Below, one piece after another: positions 1 through 5,281 of a stretch of DNA of 6,773 nucleotides. This stretch comes from Desulfobacteria bacterium (lineage in GTDB: Bacteria > Desulfobacterota > Desulfobacteria > Desulfobacterales > C00003060): positions 1 to 6,773 of the forward strand of contig JAQYWL010000333.1 in NCBI GenBank assembly GCA_030145035.1, written 5' to 3'. Every line of letters starts with the position of its first letter. Positions within the stretch are counted from its first letter, which is position 1. The notes under the pieces were generated by a model that saw only the letters and a list, made by a program, of their open reading frames with translations, made no database searches and was not told the origin of the DNA. Made by a program: the position numbers and the translations under genes.

Positions 1-156
1 GACAGAAGCTGGACAATGCCACGGAGAGAAAAACCCGGCCCGCCCTGGCGCGACATGCTTAAATTAACTGCCAGGCCCCATAATCCCGGTCTGGGCCAGG
101 GTCTGGGCCAGGGGCTGGGCCAGGGGCTTTATGCCCGCCCGAAAGGGTTGCCTTAA
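1..156 (+). CDS. Possible small or partial ORF with LGQG repeats
   Basis: Reading frame 1 is open from the window edge to a TAA at 154-156. If it starts inside the window, the only early ATG is at 16, giving about 46 residues beginning MPRREKPGPPWRDML; otherwise it is the C-terminal end of a gene that starts outside. The frame contains three consecutive Leu-Gly-Gln-Gly units encoded by a 12-bp tandem repeat (91-126), followed by a short tail ending ARPKGLP. There is no clear Shine-Dalgarno before the ATG. Composition is Gly/Pro/Arg-rich and I recognise no family. The frame may be open merely because a 12-bp GC-rich repeat keeps any frame open, so coding status is doubtful. Confidence 0.25.
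   Translation, partial: DRSWTMPRREKPGPPWRDMLKLTARPHNPGLGQGLGQGLGQGLYARPKGLP
91..126. repeat. 12-bp tandem repeat, three copies
   Basis: Three adjacent copies of CTGGGCCAGGGG start at 91, 103 and 115. The first differs only in its last base (T for G). Each unit contains the palindromic core CTGGGCCAG-like sequence, so the array could also fold. In frame 1 it encodes repeated Leu-Gly-Gln-Gly. It looks like a slippage-prone microsatellite. Confidence 0.85.
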
Positions 157-178
157 TTCAATGATAGAACTTCCTTTC

Positions 179-207
179 TGGTCAAGAGGGTATATTAAAA
201 GTATACT
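179..207 (+). promoter_or_regulatory. Possible sigma70-type promoter upstream of the J-domain gene
   Basis: A TGGTCA box (179-184, 4 of 6 matches to the -35 consensus) and TATACT (202-207, 5 of 6 to the -10) are separated by 17 bp. Transcription would begin near 213-215, giving a leader of about 135 nt before the ATG at 350. This is judged only by consensus matching. Confidence 0.35.
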
Positions 208-310
208 GAAATGAGACTTGTATGTCAAGCAGGACATCGTTTCAACAGCTTTCCGCTATTTTTTCCAGGGCTTCCCTTGCAGCTTCTTTGACTTCGCTTG
301 GGAATTTGAT

Positions 311-338
311 TTGACAGACAGAACTGGTCTGTTATGGT
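311..338 (+). promoter_or_regulatory. Possible second promoter with an inverted repeat between its boxes
   Basis: A perfect TTGACA (311-316) is followed after 16 bp by TATGGT (333-338, 4 of 6). The spacer contains the inverted repeat ACAGA-ACTGG-TCTGT (318-332), placed where a repressor would block polymerase. The predicted start point would lie only a few bases before the ATG at 350, implying a near-leaderless mRNA, which fits the lack of a Shine-Dalgarno there. This is inference from sequence alone. Confidence 0.35.
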
Positions 339-349
339 ATCTGCAAAAC

Positions 350-1123
350 ATGACACAGCATAACGGTTCCATGAGTCACAAGAGCACATATACCACGAAA
401 GAACAGCATACCCCCCTGAAGCGCATAGATAGAAAGAGGGGCATTTGTCTTGCCTGTGGACAGACTCCGATTCCAAAGAGGAGGCGCCGCTATTGTAGTG
501 ACAAGTGTAAGAAAAGACTTGATTTTGCGTTGTATATTGCCACAGGCTTGGTGCAAACTTTACGTGCACGTTACGCTGCATTCTCCTACACGGAAGATAG
601 CCTGATCCTGGACATACTCCCCGTAGGCGCAAATGTGATATCGAGATTTGTTTGGGAGAGGAGCAAACACAAGAAAGTGGCTGATGACCTCTTAGACATG
701 GTTGAGCAAGCGGGCTGCGAGTGGTACGAGAGGGAGGAAGAAACCGGCTCAAGGTGGTGGGCATCTCAGCATTTGTTGGACAAGGCATCTCGCAGGGACA
801 TTCCTGTGAGTACCATCGTGCCCGTTTCAAAGAGGAGGCCTCAGTTGAACGACAAAGAGAAGAACGCTCTTAAAGTACTTGAGCTGACCAAAGACCAAAT
901 TCTTTCCAAAACGTGTATGCAGTACGTCAAATCGGCTTACAGAAGGAAGGCAAAGGTTTATCATCCTGACAAAGGTGATACAAGCAACAAGTTCATTGAG
1001 ATCAACGAAGCCCATGCAGAACTTCTCAACTGGGCTGAGAATCCTGTATTCTATTCCAGAACAGCTCTTCCGAATAGCTGGTGCTATGATGCCTCAAGAA
1101 AAAGATGGGTGCCGCCAGCATAA
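350..1123 (+). CDS. Zinc-finger and J-domain (DnaJ-like) protein
   Basis: This is a 257-residue soluble protein. Near the N-terminus (residues about 33-53) is a four-cysteine zinc-finger pattern, CxxC-x12-CxxxC, with a basic KRRRRYCSDKC stretch. A middle region of about 115 residues, rich in charged and aromatic residues, has no family I can name. The C-terminus (about 173-232) is a J domain: a helix with the basic YRRKAK segment, the invariant HPD triad (205-207) and a following helix, KFIEINEAHAELL. Known J domains stimulate Hsp70 (DnaK) ATPase, so it likely recruits DnaK to a specific client or nucleic acid bound by the zinc finger; that is inference. J at the C-terminus and no DnaJ Gly/Phe or CxxCxGxG repeats separate it from true DnaJ. 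The frame is open upstream to a TTG at 218, but that extension is Phe/Trp-rich and unlike the rest, so I chose ATG 350; ATG 371 is an alternative. It converges on the next gene with 13 bp between stops. Confidence 0.8.
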   Translation: MTQHNGSMSHKSTYTTKEQHTPLKRIDRKRGICLACGQTPIPKRRRRYCSDKCKKRLDFALYIATGLVQTLRARYAAFSYTEDSLILDILPVGANVISRFVWERSKHKKVADDLLDMVEQAGCEWYEREEETGSRWWASQHLLDKASRRDIPVSTIVPVSKRRPQLNDKEKNALKVLELTKDQILSKTCMQYVKSAYRRKAKVYHPDKGDTSNKFIEINEAHAELLNWAENPVFYSRTALPNSWCYDASRKRWVPPA

Positions 1124-1136
1124 CAATAAACTCTGC

Positions 1137-1643
1137 CTATTTTTTTTCTAGTATCAGCAGCATGTTCTCTAACCATCGATCTTGCTCACATTCATCACTA
1201 AACAGATAGGGAGCCACGCTTTTTAACCTTTTCCTGACCAGTTCTGGCTTATTCTTTATGGCTTGATCATAAACGGCGCTTTCGACACTTAAACGTATCA
1301 ACGCTCTTGCTTCATCTGCCGACTTCTCTGTTTTCTCAATCTCGGCCAAAAGATTTTCGAGTTTCAACTCATAAGTCTCGTTTAACTTTTGAACACTTTC
1401 TGCCGTAACATCATTGAGTCGGCCGACATACTTGTCTAGATTAGTCAAATCAGCTATGACGTCTAATGCTTTTAGACTATAGAATTTATCTGACGTAACA
1501 AAAGCAGCGAGAAAGAAAAATATGAGAATCCATTTAATTTGTTTCGCGTGCCCCTCCCCTTTGGCAAGACACCATATAGTGAGCAATAGCCCCAAAGCCA
1601 ATATACCGCCTGCAATATAATTATTTGGTATTGGTATCGGCAT
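1137..1643 (-). CDS. Small membrane protein with two TM helices and a coiled coil
   Basis: This 168-residue protein is of unrecognised family. Two hydrophobic segments are visible, about residues 9-27 (AGGILALGLLLTIWCLA) and 37-53 (IKWILIFFFLAAFVT), joined by a short basic loop (KGEGHAKQIK). From about 65 to 120 runs a charged, Leu/Glu/Lys-rich stretch with heptad-like spacing, probably a coiled coil, followed by a helical tail to 168. The likely topology is a helical hairpin in the inner membrane; the side holding the coiled coil cannot be decided here, although the positive loop suggests both termini lie outside the cytoplasm. The start is well supported by a strong AAGGAGG (1655-1661) 11 nt upstream of the ATG. 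It stands alone, convergent with the J-domain gene and separated from queC by a repeat-rich gap. The final codons are encoded by an A/T homopolymer (T8 on the plus strand, 1140-1147). No function is assigned. Confidence 0.72.
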   Translation of the reverse strand: MPIPIPNNYIAGGILALGLLLTIWCLAKGEGHAKQIKWILIFFFLAAFVTSDKFYSLKALDVIADLTNLDKYVGRLNDVTAESVQKLNETYELKLENLLAEIEKTEKSADEARALIRLSVESAVYDQAIKNKPELVRKRLKSVAPYLFSDECEQDRWLENMLLILEKK

Positions 1644-1654
1644 ACTTTTCCTAG

Positions 1655-1661
1655 CCTCCTT
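1655..1661 (-). promoter_or_regulatory. Strong ribosome binding site of the small membrane protein
   Basis: AAGGAGG on the minus strand lies 11 nt before the ATG at 1643. It is the best Shine-Dalgarno in the window, and it fixes the start and argues that the ORF is truly translated. Confidence 0.75.
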
Positions 1662-1711
1662 AAAAGACGTTTAGGTTTCTAACTCAATGTTACTGTATTC
1701 AATCATAATCA

Positions 1712-1745
1712 TAGAGGCTGTTTCAAAACCCTTTGACGACTCCAT
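1712..1745 (+). repeat. Dispersed direct repeat, left copy
   Basis: This is a 34-bp sequence, starting TAGAGGCTGTTTCAAAACCC and ending GACGACTCCAT, found again at 4061-4094 in the same orientation with a single mismatch (G/A at the fifth base). Similarity stops sharply after CCAT. It lies about 70 bp upstream of the membrane-protein ATG on the opposite strand. Confidence 0.9.
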
Positions 1746-1750
1746 TTGGG

Positions 1751-1766
1751 CCAAAAGTTCTTAGCG
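1751..1766 (+). repeat. 16-bp intergenic motif, copy 1
   Basis: CCAAAAGTTCTTAGCG matches 14 of 16 bases of CCAAAATTTCTGAGCG at 1886-1901, and in both cases TTTG precedes it closely. Both are in the same gap and orientation, suggesting decayed copies of one small repeat that begins right after the dispersed 34-bp repeat. Confidence 0.55.
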
Positions 1767-1885
1767 AAGCCAAGCGTCAAAATGTGGGTACCACTGAATA
1801 GAGGTCAGACCCCAACAAAAATAGCCCAAGTTTTGAACTAACAAGCACAAAAATCATCCAAAGTCAAGTGTTAAGCTATGTTTGC

Positions 1886-1901
1886 CCAAAATTTCTGAGC
1901 G
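1886..1901 (+). repeat. 16-bp intergenic motif, copy 2
   Basis: This is the partner of 1751-1766, with two mismatches. Its last five bases form the left arm of the GAGCG/CGCTC hairpin. Confidence 0.5.
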
Positions 1902-1909
1902 CTTCGCTC
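1897..1909 (-). terminator. Weak hairpin downstream of queC, possible terminator
   Basis: On the minus strand GAGCG-AAG-CGCTC forms a 5-bp stem about 45 nt after the queC stop and is followed by AGAAATTTT. The stem is short and the U-run interrupted, so termination would be weak. It may instead belong to the repeat element in this gap. Confidence 0.3.
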
Positions 1910-1952
1910 CTAATGCTTTAAAAACCAGATCCAGAATGTTGGGCATTCAAAC

Positions 1953-2672
1953 TCATAGATTTGGACTAAATAAATACTGTCCAACATAGGTTGTTGGGTC
2001 CGGAATACCCGCCTCTATGAAACCTTTCTTTCTGAGAAGGCAACTGTCACATTGGCCACAGGCTTTTCCCTCCGGCGATGGATCGTAGCAACTATGAGTG
2101 ATTCTGTAATCTATGCCGAGTTCGACCCCTTTTTGAATGATTTGTGCCTTGGTCATGTTGATGAGAGGTGTCCTGATTGTTATTTGTGTCTTGCCTTCTA
2201 CCCCTGCTTTGGTGGCGAGTTTCGCCATGTGCTGAAACGCCTCAATGTATTCAGGCCGACAATCCGGGTATCCGCTGTAGTCGATGGCGTTCACACCTGT
2301 GAAGATATCCGATGCTCCGAGCACCTCTGCCCAGGCTAAGGCACAGGAGAGAAAGATCGTGTTGCGTGCGGGAACATAGGTGAGCGGAATTTGTTTCTGC
2401 ATGTCTTGCCCACTCCGAGATTTTGGCACGTCGATATTGTCCGTCAAGGCGGAACCGCCTATTTTTGCCAGGTCAATGTCAATTACCAGGTGTTGTTTGG
2501 CACCAAGTGTCTTTGCCACTCTATGGGCCGCCTCTAACTCCAGAGCATGGCGCTGTCCATAGCGAAAGCTAAGGCTGTAGATCTCGTAGCCTTCCTGCCT
2601 GGCGATGGCCATGGCCGTGGTGGAATCGACACCGCCACTCGAAAGGACCACAGCTCTCTTATTATTACCCAT
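1953..2672 (-). CDS. queC: 7-cyano-7-deazaguanine synthase QueC
   Basis: QueC converts 7-carboxy-7-deazaguanine to preQ0 in the cytoplasm, using ATP and ammonia. Visible marks are the PP-loop SGGVDST (residues 12-18) that binds ATP, the YVPARNT segment (99-105), the substrate-binding NAIDYSGYPDCRPEY block (128-142) and four zinc-binding cysteines at 195, 205, 208 and 211 (CYDPSPEGKACGQCDSC). At 239 residues it is full length for the family (about 220-240). The start MGNNKRAVVL puts the PP-loop strand directly at the N-terminus as expected; the ribosome site is a loose purine run (GGAAAGAAAG). It is the last gene of queD-queE-queC and begins 15 nt after the queE stop. All key residues are present, so it should be active. 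PreQ0 feeds queuosine in tRNA, or in some bacteria 7-deazaguanine DNA modification; nothing in the window decides between them. Confidence 0.97.
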   Translation of the reverse strand: MGNNKRAVVLSSGGVDSTTAMAIARQEGYEIYSLSFRYGQRHALELEAAHRVAKTLGAKQHLVIDIDLAKIGGSALTDNIDVPKSRSGQDMQKQIPLTYVPARNTIFLSCALAWAEVLGASDIFTGVNAIDYSGYPDCRPEYIEAFQHMAKLATKAGVEGKTQITIRTPLINMTKAQIIQKGVELGIDYRITHSCYDPSPEGKACGQCDSCLLRKKGFIEAGIPDPTTYVGQYLFSPNL

Positions 2673-2687
2673 CTGCTTTCTTTCCGC

Positions 2688-3335
2688 TTACACCCCTCTT
2701 TGATCAGAATCCCATATAACTTTATGGAGTTGAAGGTGAAGCCTAACATCCAGATGATCTTTCAGGATCCACTCTGCCAACGTCTTGGGTTCCATCTTGC
2801 CGAAGACAGGCGAGAAATGAACCTGATTCTCTCTGAAATGGTTGGGATTCACGAGATTCACTATTTGCTTCGCGTACTCATAGTCGCCCCTATCTGCAAT
2901 GACAAATTTGACCTCGTCACGGTCCGTCAGTCTTTCGAGATTCCCCAAATCGTTGTGACTGGTCTGCCCGCTGGAGGGACATTTGATATCGACAATCTTC
3001 ATGCAGCGGTCATCGACCTGGCTGATGTCCTGGCTGCCGTTGGTTTCCATCAAGACCTCATAGCCTTCTTCAAGTAAAAGATAGATAAGAACGGGTGTCT
3101 CTTCCTGGATCAGGGGTTCGCCGCCCGTGACTTCAACCAGAGGGCATTGGTATGATGAGATCTGCTTGATAATGTCAGCGATTTCCAGATCTTCGCCTTC
3201 TTCGTAAGCATACTGTGTATCGCAATATGAGCACCTGAGGTTACACCCGGTCAGTCTGACAAAGACGCAAGGGCGGCCGGCATAAGAGGACTCTCCTTGA
3301 ATGCTGAAGTAAATCTCATTAACCTTCAAGGCCAT
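2688..3335 (-). CDS. queE: 7-carboxy-7-deazaguanine synthase QueE (radical SAM)
   Basis: QueE is a radical SAM enzyme that contracts 6-carboxy-5,6,7,8-tetrahydropterin to 7-carboxy-7-deazaguanine. The 4Fe-4S cysteines appear as CNLRCSYC (C31, C35, C38) in the standard CX3CX2C spacing, followed by DT. The N-terminal substrate loop is FSIQGES (10-16), the SAM-binding glycine/glutamate motif is TGGEPL (70-75), METNGS (97-101) follows, and the C-terminus has the typical RLHLQLHKVIWD ending (198-209). At 215 residues it is normal length. The ATG is separated from the queD stop by a single base, and its ribosome site GGGAGGA lies inside the last queD codons, so translation is likely coupled. It is the middle gene of the operon and is predicted functional. 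Confidence 0.97.
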   Translation of the reverse strand: MALKVNEIYFSIQGESSYAGRPCVFVRLTGCNLRCSYCDTQYAYEEGEDLEIADIIKQISSYQCPLVEVTGGEPLIQEETPVLIYLLLEEGYEVLMETNGSQDISQVDDRCMKIVDIKCPSSGQTSHNDLGNLERLTDRDEVKFVIADRGDYEYAKQIVNLVNPNHFRENQVHFSPVFGKMEPKTLAEWILKDHLDVRLHLQLHKVIWDSDQRGV

Positions 3336-3336
3336 C

Positions 3337-3717
3337 CTATTCCTCCCAATAGCAAGCTCCAGCCACAGGGGTCTCGCAGACCTTGACCCTGGAAACTTTC
3401 ACAAAGCCCGAATTGAGCTTTTCACCTAATTCCTGATATAGAAATTTGGCAATGTTCTCCGACGAGGGATTCACGTCCCTAAACGCTGGGAGTTCGTTGA
3501 GATTGAAGTGGTCAAGGCCTTCGAGGACATCCTTAACAGCCTGTTTGATATCCTTGAAATCGATGGCTATTCCAATCTCATCCAATTGCTTGCATTTTAC
3601 AAAGATTTCTATGATCCAGTTGTGCCCATGCACCCGGGCACAATCGCCCGGGTAGCCTTTCAGGGAATGGGCGGCGGAGAAATGGGTTTTCACATACACT
3701 TCAAAAACTCCGGACAT
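3337..3717 (-). CDS. queD: 6-carboxy-5,6,7,8-tetrahydropterin synthase QueD
   Basis: QueD belongs to the 6-pyruvoyl-tetrahydropterin synthase fold and turns 7,8-dihydroneopterin triphosphate, made by GTP cyclohydrolase I, into 6-carboxy-tetrahydropterin, the first committed step to preQ0. Zinc ligands are visible as the histidine of HFSAAH (H17) and the HGH pair (H30, H32); the catalytic cysteine is C26 in CARVHGH, with D69-H70 in LDHFNLNE and the pterin-anchoring glutamate in CETP (E115). At 126 residues it matches the usual 118-130. ATG 3717 is preceded by GGAGG (3722-3726). It is the first gene of the operon, so the operon promoter should lie between it and the AT-rich inverted repeat upstream. 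No folE or queF is next to it, so these must be elsewhere if the pathway leads from GTP to queuosine. Confidence 0.97.
   Translation of the reverse strand: MSGVFEVYVKTHFSAAHSLKGYPGDCARVHGHNWIIEIFVKCKQLDEIGIAIDFKDIKQAVKDVLEGLDHFNLNELPAFRDVNPSSENIAKFLYQELGEKLNSGFVKVSRVKVCETPVAGACYWEE
3341..3347 (-). promoter_or_regulatory. queE ribosome binding site inside the queD end
   Basis: GGGAGGA on the minus strand overlaps the last Trp-Glu-Glu codons of queD and lies 5 nt from the queE ATG. The arrangement implies translational coupling of QueD and QueE. Confidence 0.8.
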
Positions 3718-3810
3718 ACACCCTCCATTTTACTAGTGCTGTGTCTCAAAAGCCTTGTAGGTTATTTTGGCAATTCAACATGCCCGGCAATATCGACAAG
3801 GTTTCTCAAT

Positions 3811-3975
3811 AAATCCGAATATCGAAATCCGAAATCCGAAACAATATCAAAATTCAAATGTCAAAAATTCAAAACAAATGCGGATAACTACCTTTCTTTT
3901 ATAGTATTTTGGAAATTTGAATTTCAGTCATTCGAATTTGTTTCGAATTTCGAGTTTCGATTTTCGATTTTCCCC
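3811..3975. repeat. Long AT-rich imperfect inverted repeat (MITE-like palindrome)
   Basis: The left arm (about 3811-3878) is built of repeated ATCCGAA/ATCGAAA units followed by AAAATTCAAA units. The right arm (about 3908-3973) is built of the complements TTTGAATTT, TTCGAATTTG, TTTCGAATTT and TTTCGATTTTCGA. The reverse complement of the right arm reads through the same order of units as the left arm, so the transcript could form a long imperfect hairpin with a loop of about 30 nt near 3879-3907. There is no coding content. I recall elements of this style (iterated GAAATCCGAA with TTTGTTTCGAATTT) scattered between genes in some environmental bacteria, but copy number here cannot be tested. Confidence 0.75.
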
Positions 3976-4060
3976 GTCTTTGATAAGTGGATTAAATATA
4001 ACCATGTTGACGGTATTTCATTTTGCCAGTTTAGGATACAGAATTTATGAGACGGGGCAC

Positions 4061-4094
4061 TAGAAGCTGTTTCAAAACCCTTTGACGACTCCAT
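4061..4094 (+). repeat. Dispersed direct repeat, right copy
   Basis: This is the second copy of the 34-bp sequence at 1712-1745, with one mismatch and the same orientation. The two copies bracket the whole que operon and its upstream palindrome at a distance of 2.35 kb. Confidence 0.9.
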
Positions 4095-4254
4095 GGTAAA
4101 TTCAGTATCCGGGAACGTTAGGTGGGACAGCGGAGGCATATGCGAGACGGCCTGGAAAATATTCATGTTTTGCTACAGTTGTGACTCTCCTCGCTGGACC
4201 CCGCCTGGCGCCTTGCTCTTAATGAGACCCTTTTAAGGACCAAGTGTCCAGCTT

Positions 4255-5007
4255 TTATTTGGTTGCCAACCATCTTTCGATCCTTTCCCTTTTTAAACTA
4301 TTAAGATTGTAATCTTTCAATCCTGCGTTACTGCCAGACAGATTGATTTGAGATAGAAAGATACCATCATCGGTAACAAACAAATCTATATATGCCCATG
4401 GGAATTTTCCAATGTTCATCATCTCTTTTCCAAACTCAACAATTTGTCTGCTGGGAGTTATGAACTTCGTGATGCCTCCAAAAATTCCGGTATTCCAGAA
4501 AATTCCACCTTTTTTTTTCTTTTCCTTGGCAACAATGGTATCTCCCAATATCACTAATCTAAACTCTCTGAAATTCTCTAACATGGGTTGAACAACTATT
4601 GGGGGTTTTATCACGTGAATGATTAGGCGAGCTAATTCATTTAATGACCAACAAGGATGGACTCCCATACCCATTGATGCGCGGTCCTCCTTGACAACGG
4701 CCTTCAGTATATTTTTTTCTACATATCTTCTTAGAACATTTCGAATATGAAACATTCTGAACAAAACCTGCGTATTCGGAACCATGTAATCCATGTAATG
4801 CAAAGCCTGATGGACTTTGCTCATACTTAAACTTTGAGAAAGCAAAGGGGGAAATATGTCAGTTCCTCTTGATTCGATTTCATAAAATATTCCTATGAAC
4901 CGGGGATCTCTAATTTTACACGAAATTTTATCCCCCTTTTTAGATTTCGATAATAACTCACTTATCGTGGTATGATGTCCATTTAACGATAAACTGTGAA
5001 AATGCAT
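4255..5007 (-). CDS. RimK-like ATP-grasp family protein
   Basis: This 250-residue cytoplasmic protein is best read as an ATP-grasp ligase. After a short N-terminal region come SMSKVHQALHYMDYMVPNTQ (61-80), the usual element before the ATP domain, and LKAVVKEDRASMGMGV (101-116), with the nucleotide-binding lysine and glycine-rich loop. VVQPMLENFREFRLVILGD (138-156) is the family's hinge and R-x-x-V-x-G-D strand, a lysine-rich loop follows (161-166), and YIDLFVTDDGIFLSQINLSGSNAG (207-229) is the metal-binding end. D208 is kept, but the usual Glu of the E-x-N motif is Gln (Q220-I-N222), which could weaken metal binding. The substrate-binding N-terminal domain is much reduced compared with RimK or glutathione synthetase. 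Such enzymes join a carboxylate to an amine using ATP; the substrate is unknown. GAGG 8-11 nt before the ATG supports the start. It is on its own and faces no partner gene. Confidence 0.82.
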   Translation of the reverse strand: MHFHSLSLNGHHTTISELLSKSKKGDKISCKIRDPRFIGIFYEIESRGTDIFPPLLSQSLSMSKVHQALHYMDYMVPNTQVLFRMFHIRNVLRRYVEKNILKAVVKEDRASMGMGVHPCWSLNELARLIIHVIKPPIVVQPMLENFREFRLVILGDTIVAKEKKKKGGIFWNTGIFGGITKFITPSRQIVEFGKEMMNIGKFPWAYIDLFVTDDGIFLSQINLSGSNAGLKDYNLNSLKRERIERWLATK

Positions 5008-5051
5008 AATCGAATCCTCAATTATTTGTCAGTATTGAAAAACAGTGTATT

Positions 5052-5246
5052 CTAAATATCTTCTGCCAGAAAAAACACGAACTTCACAACTAAGGGACTA
5101 ATGACTATCTGAGGTCGTAATGATAGATCACGCAGTCGCAAAGCCAAACCACAAACAGAATACAGGCCGGCATGCTGAGAATCGGATATGGAGCAGTTCC
5201 TAAGTACTTGACTGATTATGGCATCTAGTTCGAGCACGTCCCCCAT
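5052..5246 (-). pseudogene. Truncated conserved hypothetical gene
   Basis: This is a 64-codon frame. Its first 41 residues (including IISQVLRNCSISDSQHAG and LYSVCGLALRLRDL) look like a real conserved protein. From memory they match the N-terminal signature of a small deltaproteobacterial hypothetical family (I recall the label Sfum_1244), in which LRLRDL continues with a Tyr-Lys-Trp-Glu segment and a much longer protein. Here similarity stops at about 5126, and the remaining 23 residues read like unrelated sequence (ending VVKFVFFLAEDI). I therefore call it a truncated remnant. A strong GGAGG abuts the ATG at 5246; the GTG at 5237, with 9 nt spacing, is the better original start. It lies 35 nt after the M48 remnant on the same strand, as if both had been one operon. 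The family match is a memory, not a search result; it could instead be a short intact gene. Confidence 0.45.
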
Positions 5247-5281
5247 CCTCCCCCTTGTGGACAGGCAAGCCTATAAAATCG

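Larger units (their letters stand above)
1644..1952. other. Repeat-rich intergenic gap between queC and the membrane-protein gene
   Basis: No ORF is supported. The stretch contains the left copy of a 34-bp dispersed repeat (1712-1745). It also holds two related 16-bp motifs of pattern CCAAAAKTTCTKAGCG at 1751-1766 and 1886-1901 (14 of 16 identical), a GGTCAGACCCCAAC motif (1803-1816) and a small hairpin (1897-1909) enclosed by GCCCAA (1884-1889) and TTGGGC (1939-1944). It looks like layers of small non-autonomous repeats. Confidence 0.6.
3718..4254. other. Intergenic region upstream of queD
   Basis: No gene is supported in these 537 bases. From the queD side there is the queD ribosome site (3722-3726), a stretch of about 85 bp that should hold the queD promoter (no convincing -35/-10 pair seen, and no recognisable preQ1 riboswitch), the long AT-rich inverted repeat (3811-3975), the right copy of the dispersed 34-bp repeat (4061-4094), then about 160 bp of unassigned sequence. 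A small stem GGAC-CAAGT-GTCC (4237-4249) lies just downstream of the ATP-grasp stop. Confidence 0.55.

Noticed and set aside
218..349. N-terminal extension of the J-domain protein from TTG 218
   Set aside because: The 44 extra residues are rich in Phe and Trp and unlike the rest, no Shine-Dalgarno precedes the TTG, and the stretch holds promoter-like boxes and a dyad. It is kept only as an alternative.
225..830. 201-codon minus-strand frame opposite the J-domain gene
   Set aside because: It is antisense to a gene with clear zinc-finger and HPD motifs; its own translation has no motif and odd composition, with no ribosome site.
2547..3077. 176-codon plus-strand frame across queC/queE
   Set aside because: It is a shadow of two certain genes; no conserved motif.
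3718..3810. preQ1 riboswitch in the queD leader
   Set aside because: I could not find the class I stem with its A-rich tail or the class II layout; only the ribosome site is clear.
3508..4050. 180-codon plus-strand frame across queD and the AT-rich palindrome
   Set aside because: The first part is antisense to queD and the rest translates the repeat units into low-complexity Phe/Glu/Ser runs.
1712..4094. CRISPR-like array from the 34-bp repeats
   Set aside because: There are only two copies, 2.35 kb apart with genes between, so no repeat-spacer pattern.
3924..4166. 80-codon minus-strand frame upstream of queD
   Set aside because: Its C-terminus (KIENRNSKFETNSND) is a translation of the inverted-repeat units, a common false ORF in such elements, and it crosses the dispersed repeat.
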